Shown: positions 55,393 through 64,000 of the stretch, piece by piece
Layout of the letters: the number at the start of each line of letters is the position of its first letter
Numbering within the stretch: position 1 is the first letter of the stretch
From: Megascapheus bottae
Taxonomy: Eukaryota; Chordata; Mammalia; Rodentia; Geomyidae
Length of the DNA: 64,000 bases
Reading direction: 5' to 3'
Assembly (NCBI GenBank): GCA_024803745.1
Contig: JANJXV010000024.1
Span: 16,873,927-16,937,926 of the forward strand
Program-made: the position numbers and the translations under genes
The notes under the pieces: model-generated
Seen by the model: the letters and a program-made list of their open reading frames with translations, nothing else
The model's database searches: none
Told to the model about the DNA's origin: nothing

Positions 55393-55632
55393 GCCAGGCG
55401 CTGTGGCTCAGGCCTGTAATGCTAGCTACTCAGGAGGCTGAGATCTGAGGATCAAGGTTCAAAGCCAGCCCAGGCACAAAAGGACCTGAGACTCTTTATC
55501 TCCAAATATCCTCTAGAAAACAGGAAGTGGGGCTTCACTCAAGGGTGGGGTAGTAGCCTTGAGCTGAATTGCTCAGGGACAATGTCCAGGCCAAGTTCAA
55601 ACCCCATGAGCCAAAAAGAAAAAAAAAAAATC
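55393..55632 (+). mobile_element. B1-headed composite SINE
   Basis: agccaggcgctgtggctcag is a well-kept B1 start. The right unit has a deletion (gtggggcttcactcaagggt). Confidence 0.82.
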
Positions 55633-55651
55633 CCAACAGACTTACATGAGT

Positions 55652-55860
55652 TCTGTGCTCATGCCTAAAATCCTTGTTACTCAGGAAGCTAAGATCTTGA
55701 GGATCACAGTTTGAAGCTAACCAGAGTAAAAATTAAATATTTAAAAAAAAACTTCATAAGACTTCATTTCTAAAATAACAAGCAAAGAGCCAGGGTTAGA
55801 GGTGTGGCTCAAGTGGTGGAGAACTGGCTAAGAAAGAAAGCCAGGCAAACTCAAGAACTG
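55652..55860 (+). mobile_element. B1-headed composite SINE, diverged
   Basis: gctcatgcctaaaatccttg then gagccagggttagaggtgtg. The right-unit B box is lost. Confidence 0.7.
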
Positions 55861-56044
55861 ACAATAAAATAAATTTAAAACAGAAAATTTTAATTACTTA
55901 TTCACTCTCTGGGTGAATTACTGGATGGATCAGGTAATAAAATGTCAGAGTAGATATCTGCTACAGTAGATTGACTGGAGTCCAGAGCATCCATTACAAA
56001 TTCAAAGCCTCCTAACCTTCATTATTAAGAGCATTATTTGGAAG

Positions 56045-56215
56045 TTAACCATGTCACACTGAAATCCCTGCTATCTCATTTATTAACTTATGACCTTGTG
56101 CAATTAAGACACCAAAATAAATCTCCATTAGTCATCTATGAAATGGAAATAATACTTCTCATTTAAGAGGATGAAGTGAGAAAATTATCTCTAATGGGCT
56201 CAGAATAGACGGAAA
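56045..56215 (+). mobile_element. MIR-like fragment
   Basis: aacttatgaccttgtgcaat, then catctatgaaatggaaataa and gaggatgaagtgagaaaatt, follow the MIR core and 3' half. Confidence 0.6.
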
Positions 56216-56697
56216 AACTGAAGACTCTAATATTTAATATGATTCCTCAAATATAAAAAGATGTGGCAAGAATTCTTGTAAGTGATGTAGCATTATTGGA
56301 ATGTCATAATAATAAATACTTGGATAGGAATGCTATCCCTTTATCCACTGTTGCTAACCAGAATTCTTCACAGTGACAAGCACAGGAATCCCATTAGAAA
56401 GTTCCAGGAAGGGACAGAGAGCTGGGGGAGGGGAGCAAGGAAATCCTTCAGTTCCTCAGAGGAGCTGACAAGTTGGCTTTCTTGAAACTAGTTGGGAAAC
56501 ATTCAAGTGATAAAACAATGGCTGGTGACTTTTGGTCCCTGGGGATGCAAGCAACAGAAAGAACTGGCTGTGCAATGTGATATTCCAGACCAAATTCCAG
56601 CACAGAATAAGGAAAATGAGTGGGGACAAAAACTAGTGAAATCCCAAGGAAGCTGAGCAGTTATGTGCCAATATTGGTGTCTGTAGGTTAGTTTGTT

Positions 56698-56885
56698 TTT
56701 GTGGTATGGGGCATTAAACTCAGGTTTTCTCCAGCTTGCTAGGTAAACACTCTACCACTTAAGCCACACATCCAGTCCTTTTACTTTTGTTTTTAGTGTA
56801 TTTTTCAGACAAGCTCTCTTGCATCTAATGGAGTGCATCCTATGCTATCCTAAGCAACTGTGTGTATAGGCATGTGCCAATAGAC
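56698..56885 (-). mobile_element. Older ID-B1 composite remnant
   Basis: ggtaaacactctaccactta, reversed ID-like, followed by a degraded reversed B1. It is a different, older arrangement from the two common families. Confidence 0.5.
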
Positions 56886-57568
56886 TGTGGTCTTTTGTTT
56901 TTAATATATCATGGTTTATGTAATAGGTTAACATTTAAGGAATATAGAGAAGCTTTTATGAGAATGCTCATTGTTTTTACAAATTTGGTCTAAATTTAAA
57001 GTTATTCTAAAATAAAAAGGGTTTAAAAATAATTAAAGGGAGCTGCTGGGGTCCTTGTTAGATACATTATGATCTTTGATGTTAGGGTTCCTGGTCTAGC
57101 AAAAGATATATCATAGGTCAAGACCCTTGGGCTTGCCTCTGTGGACGCAAATTTAAATGTCTCAGGTTATCTTGTAGGAAAGGTAAAGGCAGAGCTCTAT
57201 TCAATAAGTTACAGAAAGAATCCCAAGAAAGAGAGAAACTTTTTTTTGCTGTTAATAAGGGCAGGTAAATAAAGTAATATTAATTATTAATAATTAATAT
57301 TAAATATTAATATGGTCAGGTTAAGCAGCTGTAAGTAGATTAAAGGTTGCATGTTAGAATACATCATAGTATGGTTTTCATATATGATCCCTAATATAAA
57401 ATACTTATGATATCTCAGTCATCAGCAAATAGGAAGAAATTTCAAACTGTTAATGTAAGACGAGTGACATGAATATTCTTTTACTTTAACAATAATAATA
57501 ATAATTTCTTTGGGAATTAATTATCTAGAAATAAAAGTTTCTTTTGACCCTTAAGAAGTTGAAAAATC

Positions 57569-57920
57569 TGCCAAGTGCAATGTGGCTCACGCCTGTAATC
57601 TTAGCTACTGAGAAGGCTTAGATATGAGGATCAAGGTTCAAAGCCAGGCCTGGCACAAAAAGATCAAGACTCTTATCTCCAATTAACCTCTAGAAAACGG
57701 GAAGTGGGGCTTGGCTCAAGGTGGAGATCAAGCCCCATGGCGGAAAAAGAAGAAGGAGAAGGAGAAGGAGAAGGAGAAGGAGAAGGAGAAGGAGAAGGAG
57801 AAGGAGAAGGAGAAGGAGAAGGAGAAGGAGAAGGAGAAGGAGAAGGAGAAGAAGAAGAAGAAGAAGAAGAAGAAGAAGAAGAAGAAGAAGAAGAAGAAGA
57901 AGAAGAAGAGGAGGAGGAGG
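57569..57920 (+). mobile_element. Composite SINE whose tail became (GGAGAA)n(GAA)n
   Basis: A composite head at 57569-57720 leads into a GGAGAA block (about 57750-57850), then a GAA block (57851-57908), then GAG. The whole unit is flanked by the 13-base duplication aagttgaaaaatc at 57556-57568 and 57921-57933, so the microsatellite is the former A tail. Confidence 0.85.
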
Positions 57921-57932
57921 AAGTTGAAAAAT

Positions 57933-58050
57933 CCTAGCTACTAAGGAGGCTGAGATCTGAGGATCGAGGTTCAATGCCAGCCCGGGCACAAAAGGACCTG
58001 AGACTCTTATCTCCAATGAACCTCTAGAAAATGGGAAGTGGGGCTTGGCA
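57933..58050 (+). mobile_element. Second partial composite SINE
   Basis: It begins in the B1 head (cctagctactaaggaggctg) directly after the duplication and ends gaagtggggcttggc, where the copy at 57569 also has gaagtggggcttggc. This may be a duplicated piece of the same element. Confidence 0.7.
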
Positions 58051-58185
58051 AGAACAATAAATTATATGGATAATAGGTTTCAACTTGAAATTAGCTTAAG
58101 GTATAGTAGTTTTTAATGAAAACAGTGCTTTACATGCTTTGATTTGAGGTTGTGGGAGGTGGTGTTTGTTTGGGATTCTTTGGGT

Positions 58186-58495
58186 GTTACTAGGGCTTGA
58201 ACTTAAGACCTTGAACTTTGTAGGCAAGTTCTCTATTGCTTGAGTCATGTTCCAGCCCTTTGTGCTTCAGTTATTTTTTCAGATATGGTCTCATAGATGC
58301 CTTACTTTTTCTCTAAACTATGATCTTTCTACTTATACCTCCCAGATAACTAAAATTACAGAGCTACCCACCATACATACCCGGCATTTTTGGTTGAAAT
58401 GCAGTATTATTAACTTTCACCTTGAGTAGCCTCAAATCTCAATCCTCCCCATTTCTGATTCCCAGGTAGCTGGGATTACAGAAGTGAGCCATCAT
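58186..58495 (-). mobile_element. Older ID-B1 remnant plus B1 monomer
   Basis: gttactagggcttgaactta, then acctcccagataactaaaat, then a second reversed B1 (caggtagctgggattacaga). Confidence 0.5.
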
Positions 58496-59516
58496 CAACT
58501 GCCCTAAATGCTCTAATTTTAGATGTTAATGTTGTGGTAATACATTTCATATTACAATACCACTTTGTAATACCATTATGATAGTATTTTAGCATTATCC
58601 CTTCATGTATAAGCAATTGTGTAGGTGCCATTGATTAGGCCATGCTATGTCAAGTTTCAAAATACTCCTAATCCCACCACCCTGGCACCATTTTTAACTT
58701 GGAAGCCTCCAGGGATCATTTTCAAAAGCTTGTTTGTTAGTATTTTAAGATCGTGTTCTAAATTATACAGGCTAAGATTTGAAATATGTATATATGTGTA
58801 TAGTCATTCCTTTAAAATATTTTATTTCTTTGAAATACGCTTCTTTGAAATAATTATTTCTTTGAAAATTTTGTCAGGAAAAGTCAATTCGGATTCCAGT
58901 ACCATTTCTCTTAGAATAACATTCAGTCACCAAATTAATGAAGGGTTAACTGACGGTCTATTTAACCCCAAGGCCTCAGGCGTGCAGTTATTAACAAATA
59001 TGTGGGAAGCTTCTCTGTGGATAACACAGTTCTAGAGGATTTCGATTAAGGACCATACATGTCGAACTGAGAAAACTGTGATACAGAAGTTCCACAGGAA
59101 GGAAGTGGATGAGCTCCAGCGGTTAGGAAGGAAGAGATACAGATGTGTTTTGATCATGAGGGTACCATGTACATTTATAAAGATGATGAAGGAATGAGTG
59201 CTTTCCAGTCAAAAAGAAACAACATGAACAGTGACCAAAACCAAGAATAAAGCAGAGTGAGTTTCTTGTGGAAAGTCTTTGGGAATCAGGTCAATTCTGT
59301 CTTCATGATAGAAGGCTACAACCACTCACATCTAGATAGTTACAGGCAATGATTATAGATGTTTTCAAATGTCTATTAGTAGTGGCAATAATGCTATGTA
59401 GATAAGAAGACAAAGTTGAAAGGCTACATATTTGGACATTATATAACAAAGACACAGTTGTACCTATCGAAGAGAATGCTGAGGTGTTAGTAACTCCTTT
59501 CTTCTTTTCTGGGTAG

Positions 59517-59685
59517 ACTGATGGAGAAGCGAGAGGTGATTTTATACTGTGATCTCCATGGCCACAGCAGGAAGGAAAATATCTTCATGTATGGCTGCGA
59601 TGGCAGTTACCGCTCTAAAACCAAATCTCTGTACTTACAGCAACGAATCTTCCCACTGATGCTGAGCAAGAACTGCCCAGATAAA
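59517..59685 (+). CDS. AGBL3: AGBL3 exon 7 (coding): third zinc ligand
   Basis: A 169-base exon from acceptor gggtag to donor gtaagc. It completes Arg446 and reads [20 protein letters not shown], then [20 protein letters not shown] and [16 protein letters not shown]. His460 of DLHGHS is the third zinc ligand of the M14 site. Codon endings are ordinary: 22 of 56 end in A or T. I recall human as GSDRSKTLYLQQ, which would make KS a two-residue insertion here; that rests on memory. Confidence 0.97.
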
Positions 59686-59872
59686 GTAAGCACCTTGAAG
59701 AGCTCAGTTTCCCTTCTGCTAACAGTGCTCCTTGTGGACAGTGGAAGAGATAAGCTTTCTCAGTAACCTCATTTTATATTTAGTTCTTCTGACTGCTTTA
59801 CACAGCTGACGACATAAGGAAACAATTATGTGGAACTGCTTCGTGACCAAATAATTTGAAACAATTTTTGGG

Positions 59873-60106
59873 GTGCCAGCAACTCATGCCTGTAATCCTA
59901 GCTACTCAGGAGGCTGAAATCTCTGAGGCTCAGGGTTCAAAGCTAACCCCCAGCAGATAAATCTGAGAGACGCTTATCCCCAATAAACAAGCAAAAAGCC
60001 AGCAGTGGAACTTGGTTCAAGTGACAGAGCACTGCCTTGAGCACAGAAGTTCAGGGACAGCACTCAGGCTCTAACATTAAGCCGCAGGAACAGCATGTGC
60101 ATTCGT

Positions 60107-60140
<34 letters not shown>
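59873..60140 (+). mobile_element. B1-headed composite SINE with CA tail
   Basis: gtgccagcaactcatgcctg head, right unit, then about 34 bases of (CA)n at 60107-60140. Confidence 0.8.
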
Positions 60141-60142
<2 letters not shown>

Positions 60143-60454
60143 CAATTTAAGTTATGGTTACATAATGAGTTCCAGGCCAATGTGAGATACATAGTGAAGA
60201 AACAAAGATTATTTTACATATGGAAGGTTCCTCTATTTGCCATTCAATATGTTTTGAGGCCTTTATTACTTTAATATGTGTTTAGTGTATATAGGTTAAA
60301 GGTATGCTCTTAAGAAATGTATAATATCTTTAAAGTATTTAGTAGAAGTTTGCCAAGAAAAAATGAATAACCAATATTTCAATAATGTAGAAACATTAGA
60401 TTAAAAAAGAATAACATAATTATTTTATAAATGTTATATTATTTTAAAAAAAAA

Positions 60455-60780
60455 GAGCTGGGAATGATGCATGCCTTGAGAACTTGAGAAGCTAAGAATG
60501 ACAGCCTGGGAAATACACCAAGACTCTGTCAAAAATAAGTAAATTAATAAATCCTCCCAAAAACCTTTTTATAAATAATATGTTAGGAAGCTTTCAATTG
60601 GCCTGTCATATGAAAGTAAAACATGTTCTCCTGGAAATGTCTAACACTAATTATTCCTAAGTATGGAATGGCAACAAACACAATCCCAACAACTTGGGAT
60701 ATGGAGATAGGAGGATGGTAATCCAAGCCACTTCAGTCAAACATGTGACACCCCATCTGAAAATTAAACTAGAAAAAGGC
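60455..60780 (+). mobile_element. Two degenerate B1-like monomers
   Basis: One at 60455-60536 (gagctgggaatgatgcatgc, then tgacagcctgggaaatacac) and one at about 60662-60780 (caatcccaacaacttgggat). Both are old. Confidence 0.5.
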
Positions 60781-60857
60781 AAATGGACTAGGGAATGAAA
60801 TGGGACAGTTTAATCCTAAGTACTACCAAAAAGAAGTTTAAACTCCTTTCCAAAACT

Positions 60858-61100
60858 TTTTTTTTTTTGGTCAGTTGCAGAGGTTGAACTCTAAGCCTGG
60901 GCACTGTTCCTGAGCTCTTCAGCTCAAAGTTAGCGCCCTACCACTTGAGCCACAGTGCCACTTCCGGTTTTCTGGTGGTTAACTGGAGATGTGTGCCTCA
61001 CAGACTTTTGTGCTGGGGCTGGCTTTGAACCATGATCCTCAGATCTTAGTCTCCTTAGTAGCTACGATTACAGGCATGAGCCACTGGCACCCAGCCCAAA
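60858..61100 (-). mobile_element. B1-headed composite SINE
   Basis: Inverted. Poly-T, ggtcagttgcagaggttgaa, then cctcagatcttagtctcctt and caggcatgagccactggcac. Confidence 0.82.
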
Positions 61101-61528
61101 AGTATGATACTATTGCAATAAAATCTAAGTGTTAATTAAGTGATTTTAAATATTACTTATGATTTAAAGGTATACCTTATTCAAGGAATCGGAATGTGTA
61201 AACCTCAAAAATCTAGATGTATCATTTCTGTTCATGTGTTTCTAAAAACAAGTACATATTATTATATGTAATGTACCTAGGTTCTAAGGTTGAATGTAGA
61301 TCTGATATATCTTTTAAAGAAATGTTCACTTTATATAGATTTGTAAAAAGAAAAAAGCAACCAGTTATTTTTCTGATTAATGATATCATCTATCATCTTT
61401 GATCTTTATTGGTCAGGTAGCCCCTAAAACTTTAGTGAGAATTACAGATTTCACACAATGACTTAAATCCTCTTCAACCCTGCTTCTTAAGAAACATGTG
61501 GGCCTCACTTTCATTTGCTGCTTTTCAG

Positions 61529-61655
61529 TTTTCATTCCCGGCCTGCAAGTTTAATGTGCAGAAGAGCAAGGAAGGAACAGGAAGGGTGGTCATGTGGAAA
61601 ATGGGAATCAGAAACAGCTTTACCATGGAGGCCACCTTTTGTGGATCTACTCTGG
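61529..61655 (+). CDS. AGBL3: AGBL3 exon 8 (coding): catalytic glutamate
   Basis: A 127-base exon from acceptor tttcag to donor gtaagg. It reads FSFPACKFNVQKSKEGTGRV, then VMWKMGIRNSFTMEATFCGS and TL, with G of a split Gly codon. SFTMEATFCGS carries the catalytic glutamate (Glu536 by my count) of cytosolic carboxypeptidases. The sequence differs from human only at FSFP (FSFS). Confidence 0.97.
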
Positions 61656-61744
61656 GTAAGGTCAACAGCCATCACAGTTCTCCATCTCAGAGAATGAAGC
61701 CACGGAGAAACATGGGCTTTTTAACTGGGACAGGGGCCTAAAAT

Positions 61745-61845
61745 TGAGATTTTATTACATAGCCTAAGCTGGCCTCCCATTTGTAATCATCCTGCTTCAG
61801 CTTCCCCAGTGCTGGGGTTACAGGTACGTACCAACATACCTGCTT
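61745..61845 (-). mobile_element. Inverted B1-like monomer
   Basis: cctaagctggcctcccattt, then ccagtgctggggttacaggt. The reversed B1 head without a right unit. Confidence 0.65.
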
Positions 61846-61974
61846 GACATGCATATCTCAGTGTAAAACTGATAAGACAGAGCATGTGTTAGTGAACAAG
61901 TTGCTTCCATTAAAATGCATACTGATATTTAATTCTGTACATAGGGTAAGTTTTCACTCGGGGACTATTTCATA

Positions 61975-62655
61975 TTTATTTTTGATTTTTTATGTTATTG
62001 TCCGGGTGATGTATAGAGGAGTTACACATCAGGTAGTGGGTACATTACTTCTTGAACATTGTTACCCCTTCCCATATTTTTCTCCCACTTTCCCTTCTCA
62101 ATCATCTTGTTTTTCCTCTTCCCTTCCGTATTTCAAATAAGCAAATAAACATAGTACCTTAAGAACAATAAGCATGGTCCCAGGAGTGTAGCCTAGTGGT
62201 AGACTGTTCACCTAGCATGCACGAAGCCCTGGGTTCAATTCCTCAGTACCCCATTCTCAGAAAAAGCCAGAAGTGGCACTGTGGTTCAAGTGGCAGAGCG
62301 CTAGCCTTGAGCAACAAGTGTCCAAGGACAGTGCCCAGGCTCTGAGTTCAAGCCCCAGGACTGGCAAAAAATAAAAAGCCAAACCCTTAGAGATAAACCT
62401 CTTGTTTCTATATCCTAGAATTTGTTTTGCTTAGCCTCATCCTATATGGCCCCATGTACATAGCTTTTGAGCTACTGTGATCCTCTGCTAGGACAGTCCT
62501 ACACCTAAACTAAATGTTACAAATGAGGGAAACCATGGAGCCTATGTTCCTTTGGGTCTGGCTTACTTCACTTAATATGATTTTTTCCAAGTCTTTCAAT
62601 TTCCTTATGAATGGGGCGATGTCATTCTCCTTGCTGGCACCATAGAATTTCATTG
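61975..62655 (-). mobile_element. L1 3' end, interrupted by IDL-Geo
   Basis: ttacacatcaggtagtgggt to caaataagcaaataaacata, resuming after the SINE with tacaaatgagggaaaccatg and cttacttcacttaatatgat. This parallels the trailer of the L1 at 45235, with more divergence. Confidence 0.7.
62174..62372 (+). mobile_element. IDL-Geo SINE inside L1
   Basis: A variant with gtcccaggagtgtagcctag and right-unit text tgagcaacaagtgtccaagg, the same subtype as the copy at 16051. Confidence 0.86.
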
Positions 62656-62659
62656 TGGT

Positions 62660-62863
62660 TTTGGGGAGGTTTTGTTTTTGCCAGTCCTATTGCTTGAACT
62701 CAGAGCCTGGCTACTGTTCTTAGCCATCTCAAGGCGGTGCTCTACCACCAGATCCACAGCACCACTTCTGGCTTTTTCTGTGTATGTGGTACCAAAGAAT
62801 GGAACCCAGGGCATTGTGCATGCTAGGAAAGCACTCTACTACTAGGCCACACTCACGGCCCAC
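62660..62863 (-). mobile_element. IDL-Geo dimeric SINE
   Basis: Inverted. ttttgccagtcctattgctt to ctaggccacactcacggccc, with a short loss in the right unit. Confidence 0.82.
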
Positions 62864-62924
62864 AGATTAGCTTACAAATAGGCATTCCCAGAGATTTTAA
62901 GTAAAAACCAATGCTAGGGGGATT

Positions 62925-63075
62925 TTTTTTCTTTGCCAGTCCTGGGGCTTGAACTCAGGTCCTGGGCACTGTCCCTGGACACTTTTTGCTCAAGGCTAGT
63001 GCTCAGCCACTTGAGCCACAGCACCACTAATGGCTTTTCTGAGTATGTGGTACCAAAGAGTCAAACCTAGAGCTA
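62925..63075 (-). mobile_element. IDL-Geo SINE, 5' truncated
   Basis: Inverted. gccagtcctggggcttgaac to gtaccaaagagtcaaaccta. The start of the left unit is missing. Confidence 0.8.
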
Positions 63076-63501
63076 TATATATAGCAATCTTGTTTTTTAA
63101 GAAAATGAATCCATAAAAGAAATCACTGGAAATCCACACGTGTACCTTCTGCCTCTAGAAATTGATGCACCATTATTTGTGATGATCAAAACGTTCTTTT
63201 CACGAAGTTTTTACCCTAGTTTTTCTCCCAGTAATGATGATCAGCAGTGTCTCAGGAGCACTTCCACCTCCTACCACAGCATCAGCGGGATGAATTTTCT
63301 TCTGCTGTGCCACACTGACATAGTTGGGGTCCAGGTGTGGGCAGGCCCCTTAGTCAGCTGTTGAAGAATAGCTACAACACATACCACGGTTCATACGAAT
63401 ATTTTGTTTGTGCTTCCTTGTGACATAGGCCTACCAGATTAAATAAGGGGAAAGAAGGATTGAATCATCCTCAAGTGAAGCTAAACTTATTGGTGTCTTA
63501 G

Positions 63502-63602
63502 GTAATAAACGGGGCACTCATTTCAACACCCGGGATTTGGAGTCGATAGGTTACCACTTTTGTGATTCTCTCCTAGACTACTGTGATCCTGACCGGAGCA
63601 AG
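63502..63602 (+). CDS. AGBL3: AGBL3 exon 9 (coding), gene continues beyond window
   Basis: A 101-base exon from acceptor tcttag to donor gtaagc. It completes a split Gly codon and reads NKRGTHFNTRDLESIGYHFC, then DSLLDYCDPDRSK, matching human NKRGTHFSTKDLESMGYHFC. It is the end of the peptidase domain. The coding total reached is 1734 bases (578 codons) in one unbroken frame. The remaining C-terminal region, several hundred residues in other mammals, lies outside. Confidence 0.97.
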
Positions 63603-64000
63603 GTAAGCAAAAATACATTCATCCGTCAACCACTTGCCAGCTGTAACAGATCTGTGATTATATGTCTCCGTAACTAATATTCCAAATGTCTACAAATATT
63701 CAACTTGTTCAGTTAGAAAGCAAAATTGTATCTTGGTGGGGGGGGGGGGGTTCATGTTGGTCCTGGGGCTTGAACTTGGGACCTTGAGCTCCTTTTGCTC
63801 AAAGTCACTGCTCTGTCTTTTGAGCCACAGCACCACTTCCACCTTTTTCTGATTAGTTTCTTGAGGTTAAGAGTCTCACAGGCTTTCCTGCCTGGGCTGG
63901 CTTTGGACCATGATCCTCAGATCTCAGCCTCCTGTGTAGCAGGCATGAGCCATGAGTGGCCAGCCAAAGTTGTTTTAATAATGGATTCATTTATAATCTA
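63603..64000. other. AGBL3: AGBL3 intron, right edge
   Basis: It contains a poly-G run (about 63738-63750) and an inverted B1-headed composite SINE at 63752-63967 (gttggtcctggggcttgaac, then gatcctcagatctcagcctc). Nothing else is recognised. Confidence 0.75.

Larger units (their letters stand above)
54412..59516. other. AGBL3: AGBL3 intron
   Basis: It holds a GGCT run and CT/TG minisatellite (54450-55040), composite SINEs (55393-55632, 55652-55860), a MIR-like fragment (56045-56215), ID/B1 remnants (56698-56885, 58186-58495) and a duplicated composite SINE with a GGAGAA/GAA expansion (57569-58050). I see nothing recognisable in 55050-55390, 55865-56040, 56220-56695, 56890-57550 or 58500-59510. 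Confidence 0.6.
59686..61528. other. AGBL3: AGBL3 intron
   Basis: It has a composite SINE with CA tail (59873-60140), B1-like monomers (60455-60536, 60662-60780) and an inverted composite (60858-61100). I see nothing recognisable in 60145-60450 or 61105-61520. Confidence 0.6.
61656..63501. other. AGBL3: AGBL3 intron
   Basis: It contains an inverted B1 monomer (61745-61845) and an inverted L1 3' end (about 61975-62655). An IDL-Geo (62174-62372) interrupts that L1, and two more inverted SINEs follow (62660-62863, 62925-63075). I see nothing recognisable in 63080-63495. Confidence 0.6.

Noticed and set aside
57690..58016. Poly-Leu, poly-Glu and poly-Arg frames
   Set aside because: They are translations of the GGAGAA/GAA microsatellite in different frames.
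63140..63364. Possible additional AGBL3 exon
   Set aside because: The exons at 61529 and 63502 join in phase across a conserved split Gly codon as in human, so no exon is needed between them.

Overview
This window is mammalian nuclear DNA, most likely from a geomyoid rodent (kangaroo rat, pocket mouse or pocket gopher group). The evidence is split coding exons with GT-AG borders, AATAAA signals, microsatellites and dense SINEs. The commonest SINE is a dimer: a tRNA-Ala/ID-like left unit with a TGGCCTAGTGG A box and GGTTCGATTCC B box, then a right unit ending in GAGTTCAAGCCCC and poly-A. That is the published IDL-Geo structure, which is restricted to Geomyoidea. The species cannot be fixed from this window.

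Positions 1 to about 29,490 hold the 3' part of CALD1 (caldesmon) on the + strand. Ten exons run from 1980 to the terminal exon at 27036. All junctions keep one open frame. They encode the hinge/coil region, the tropomyosin- and actin-binding C-terminus and both calmodulin-binding sites. A 3'UTR of about 2.4 kb follows.

Positions 29,490 to 39,791 lie between CALD1 and AGBL3. This stretch holds MIR fragments, one strong CTCF-like motif, a GC-rich patch with a cluster of GTTGCC/T (RFX X-box-like) motifs that may be the AGBL3 promoter, and the wreck of a class I (gamma-like) endogenous retrovirus on the minus strand. The retrovirus is recognised from short remnants of gag matrix, nucleocapsid, protease, env TM and a solo-like 3' LTR, in the expected order.

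Positions 39,792 to 64,000 hold the 5' part of AGBL3 (cytosolic carboxypeptidase CCP3, an M14 tubulin-tail carboxypeptidase). Nine exons carry the start codon and the first 578 codons, including all zinc ligands and the catalytic glutamate. The gene runs off the right edge. Its 780-base exon at 53632 is compositionally extraordinary: only 3 of 259 whole codons end in A or T, whereas the next exon has 22 of 56.

The rest is SINE-rich intron. Two dimeric SINE families share the same right unit: IDL-Geo, and a B1(7SL)-headed composite that often ends in a CA microsatellite. Old L1, MIR and DNA-transposon fragments lie among them. There is no prokaryotic-type system, CRISPR array or complete RNA gene.
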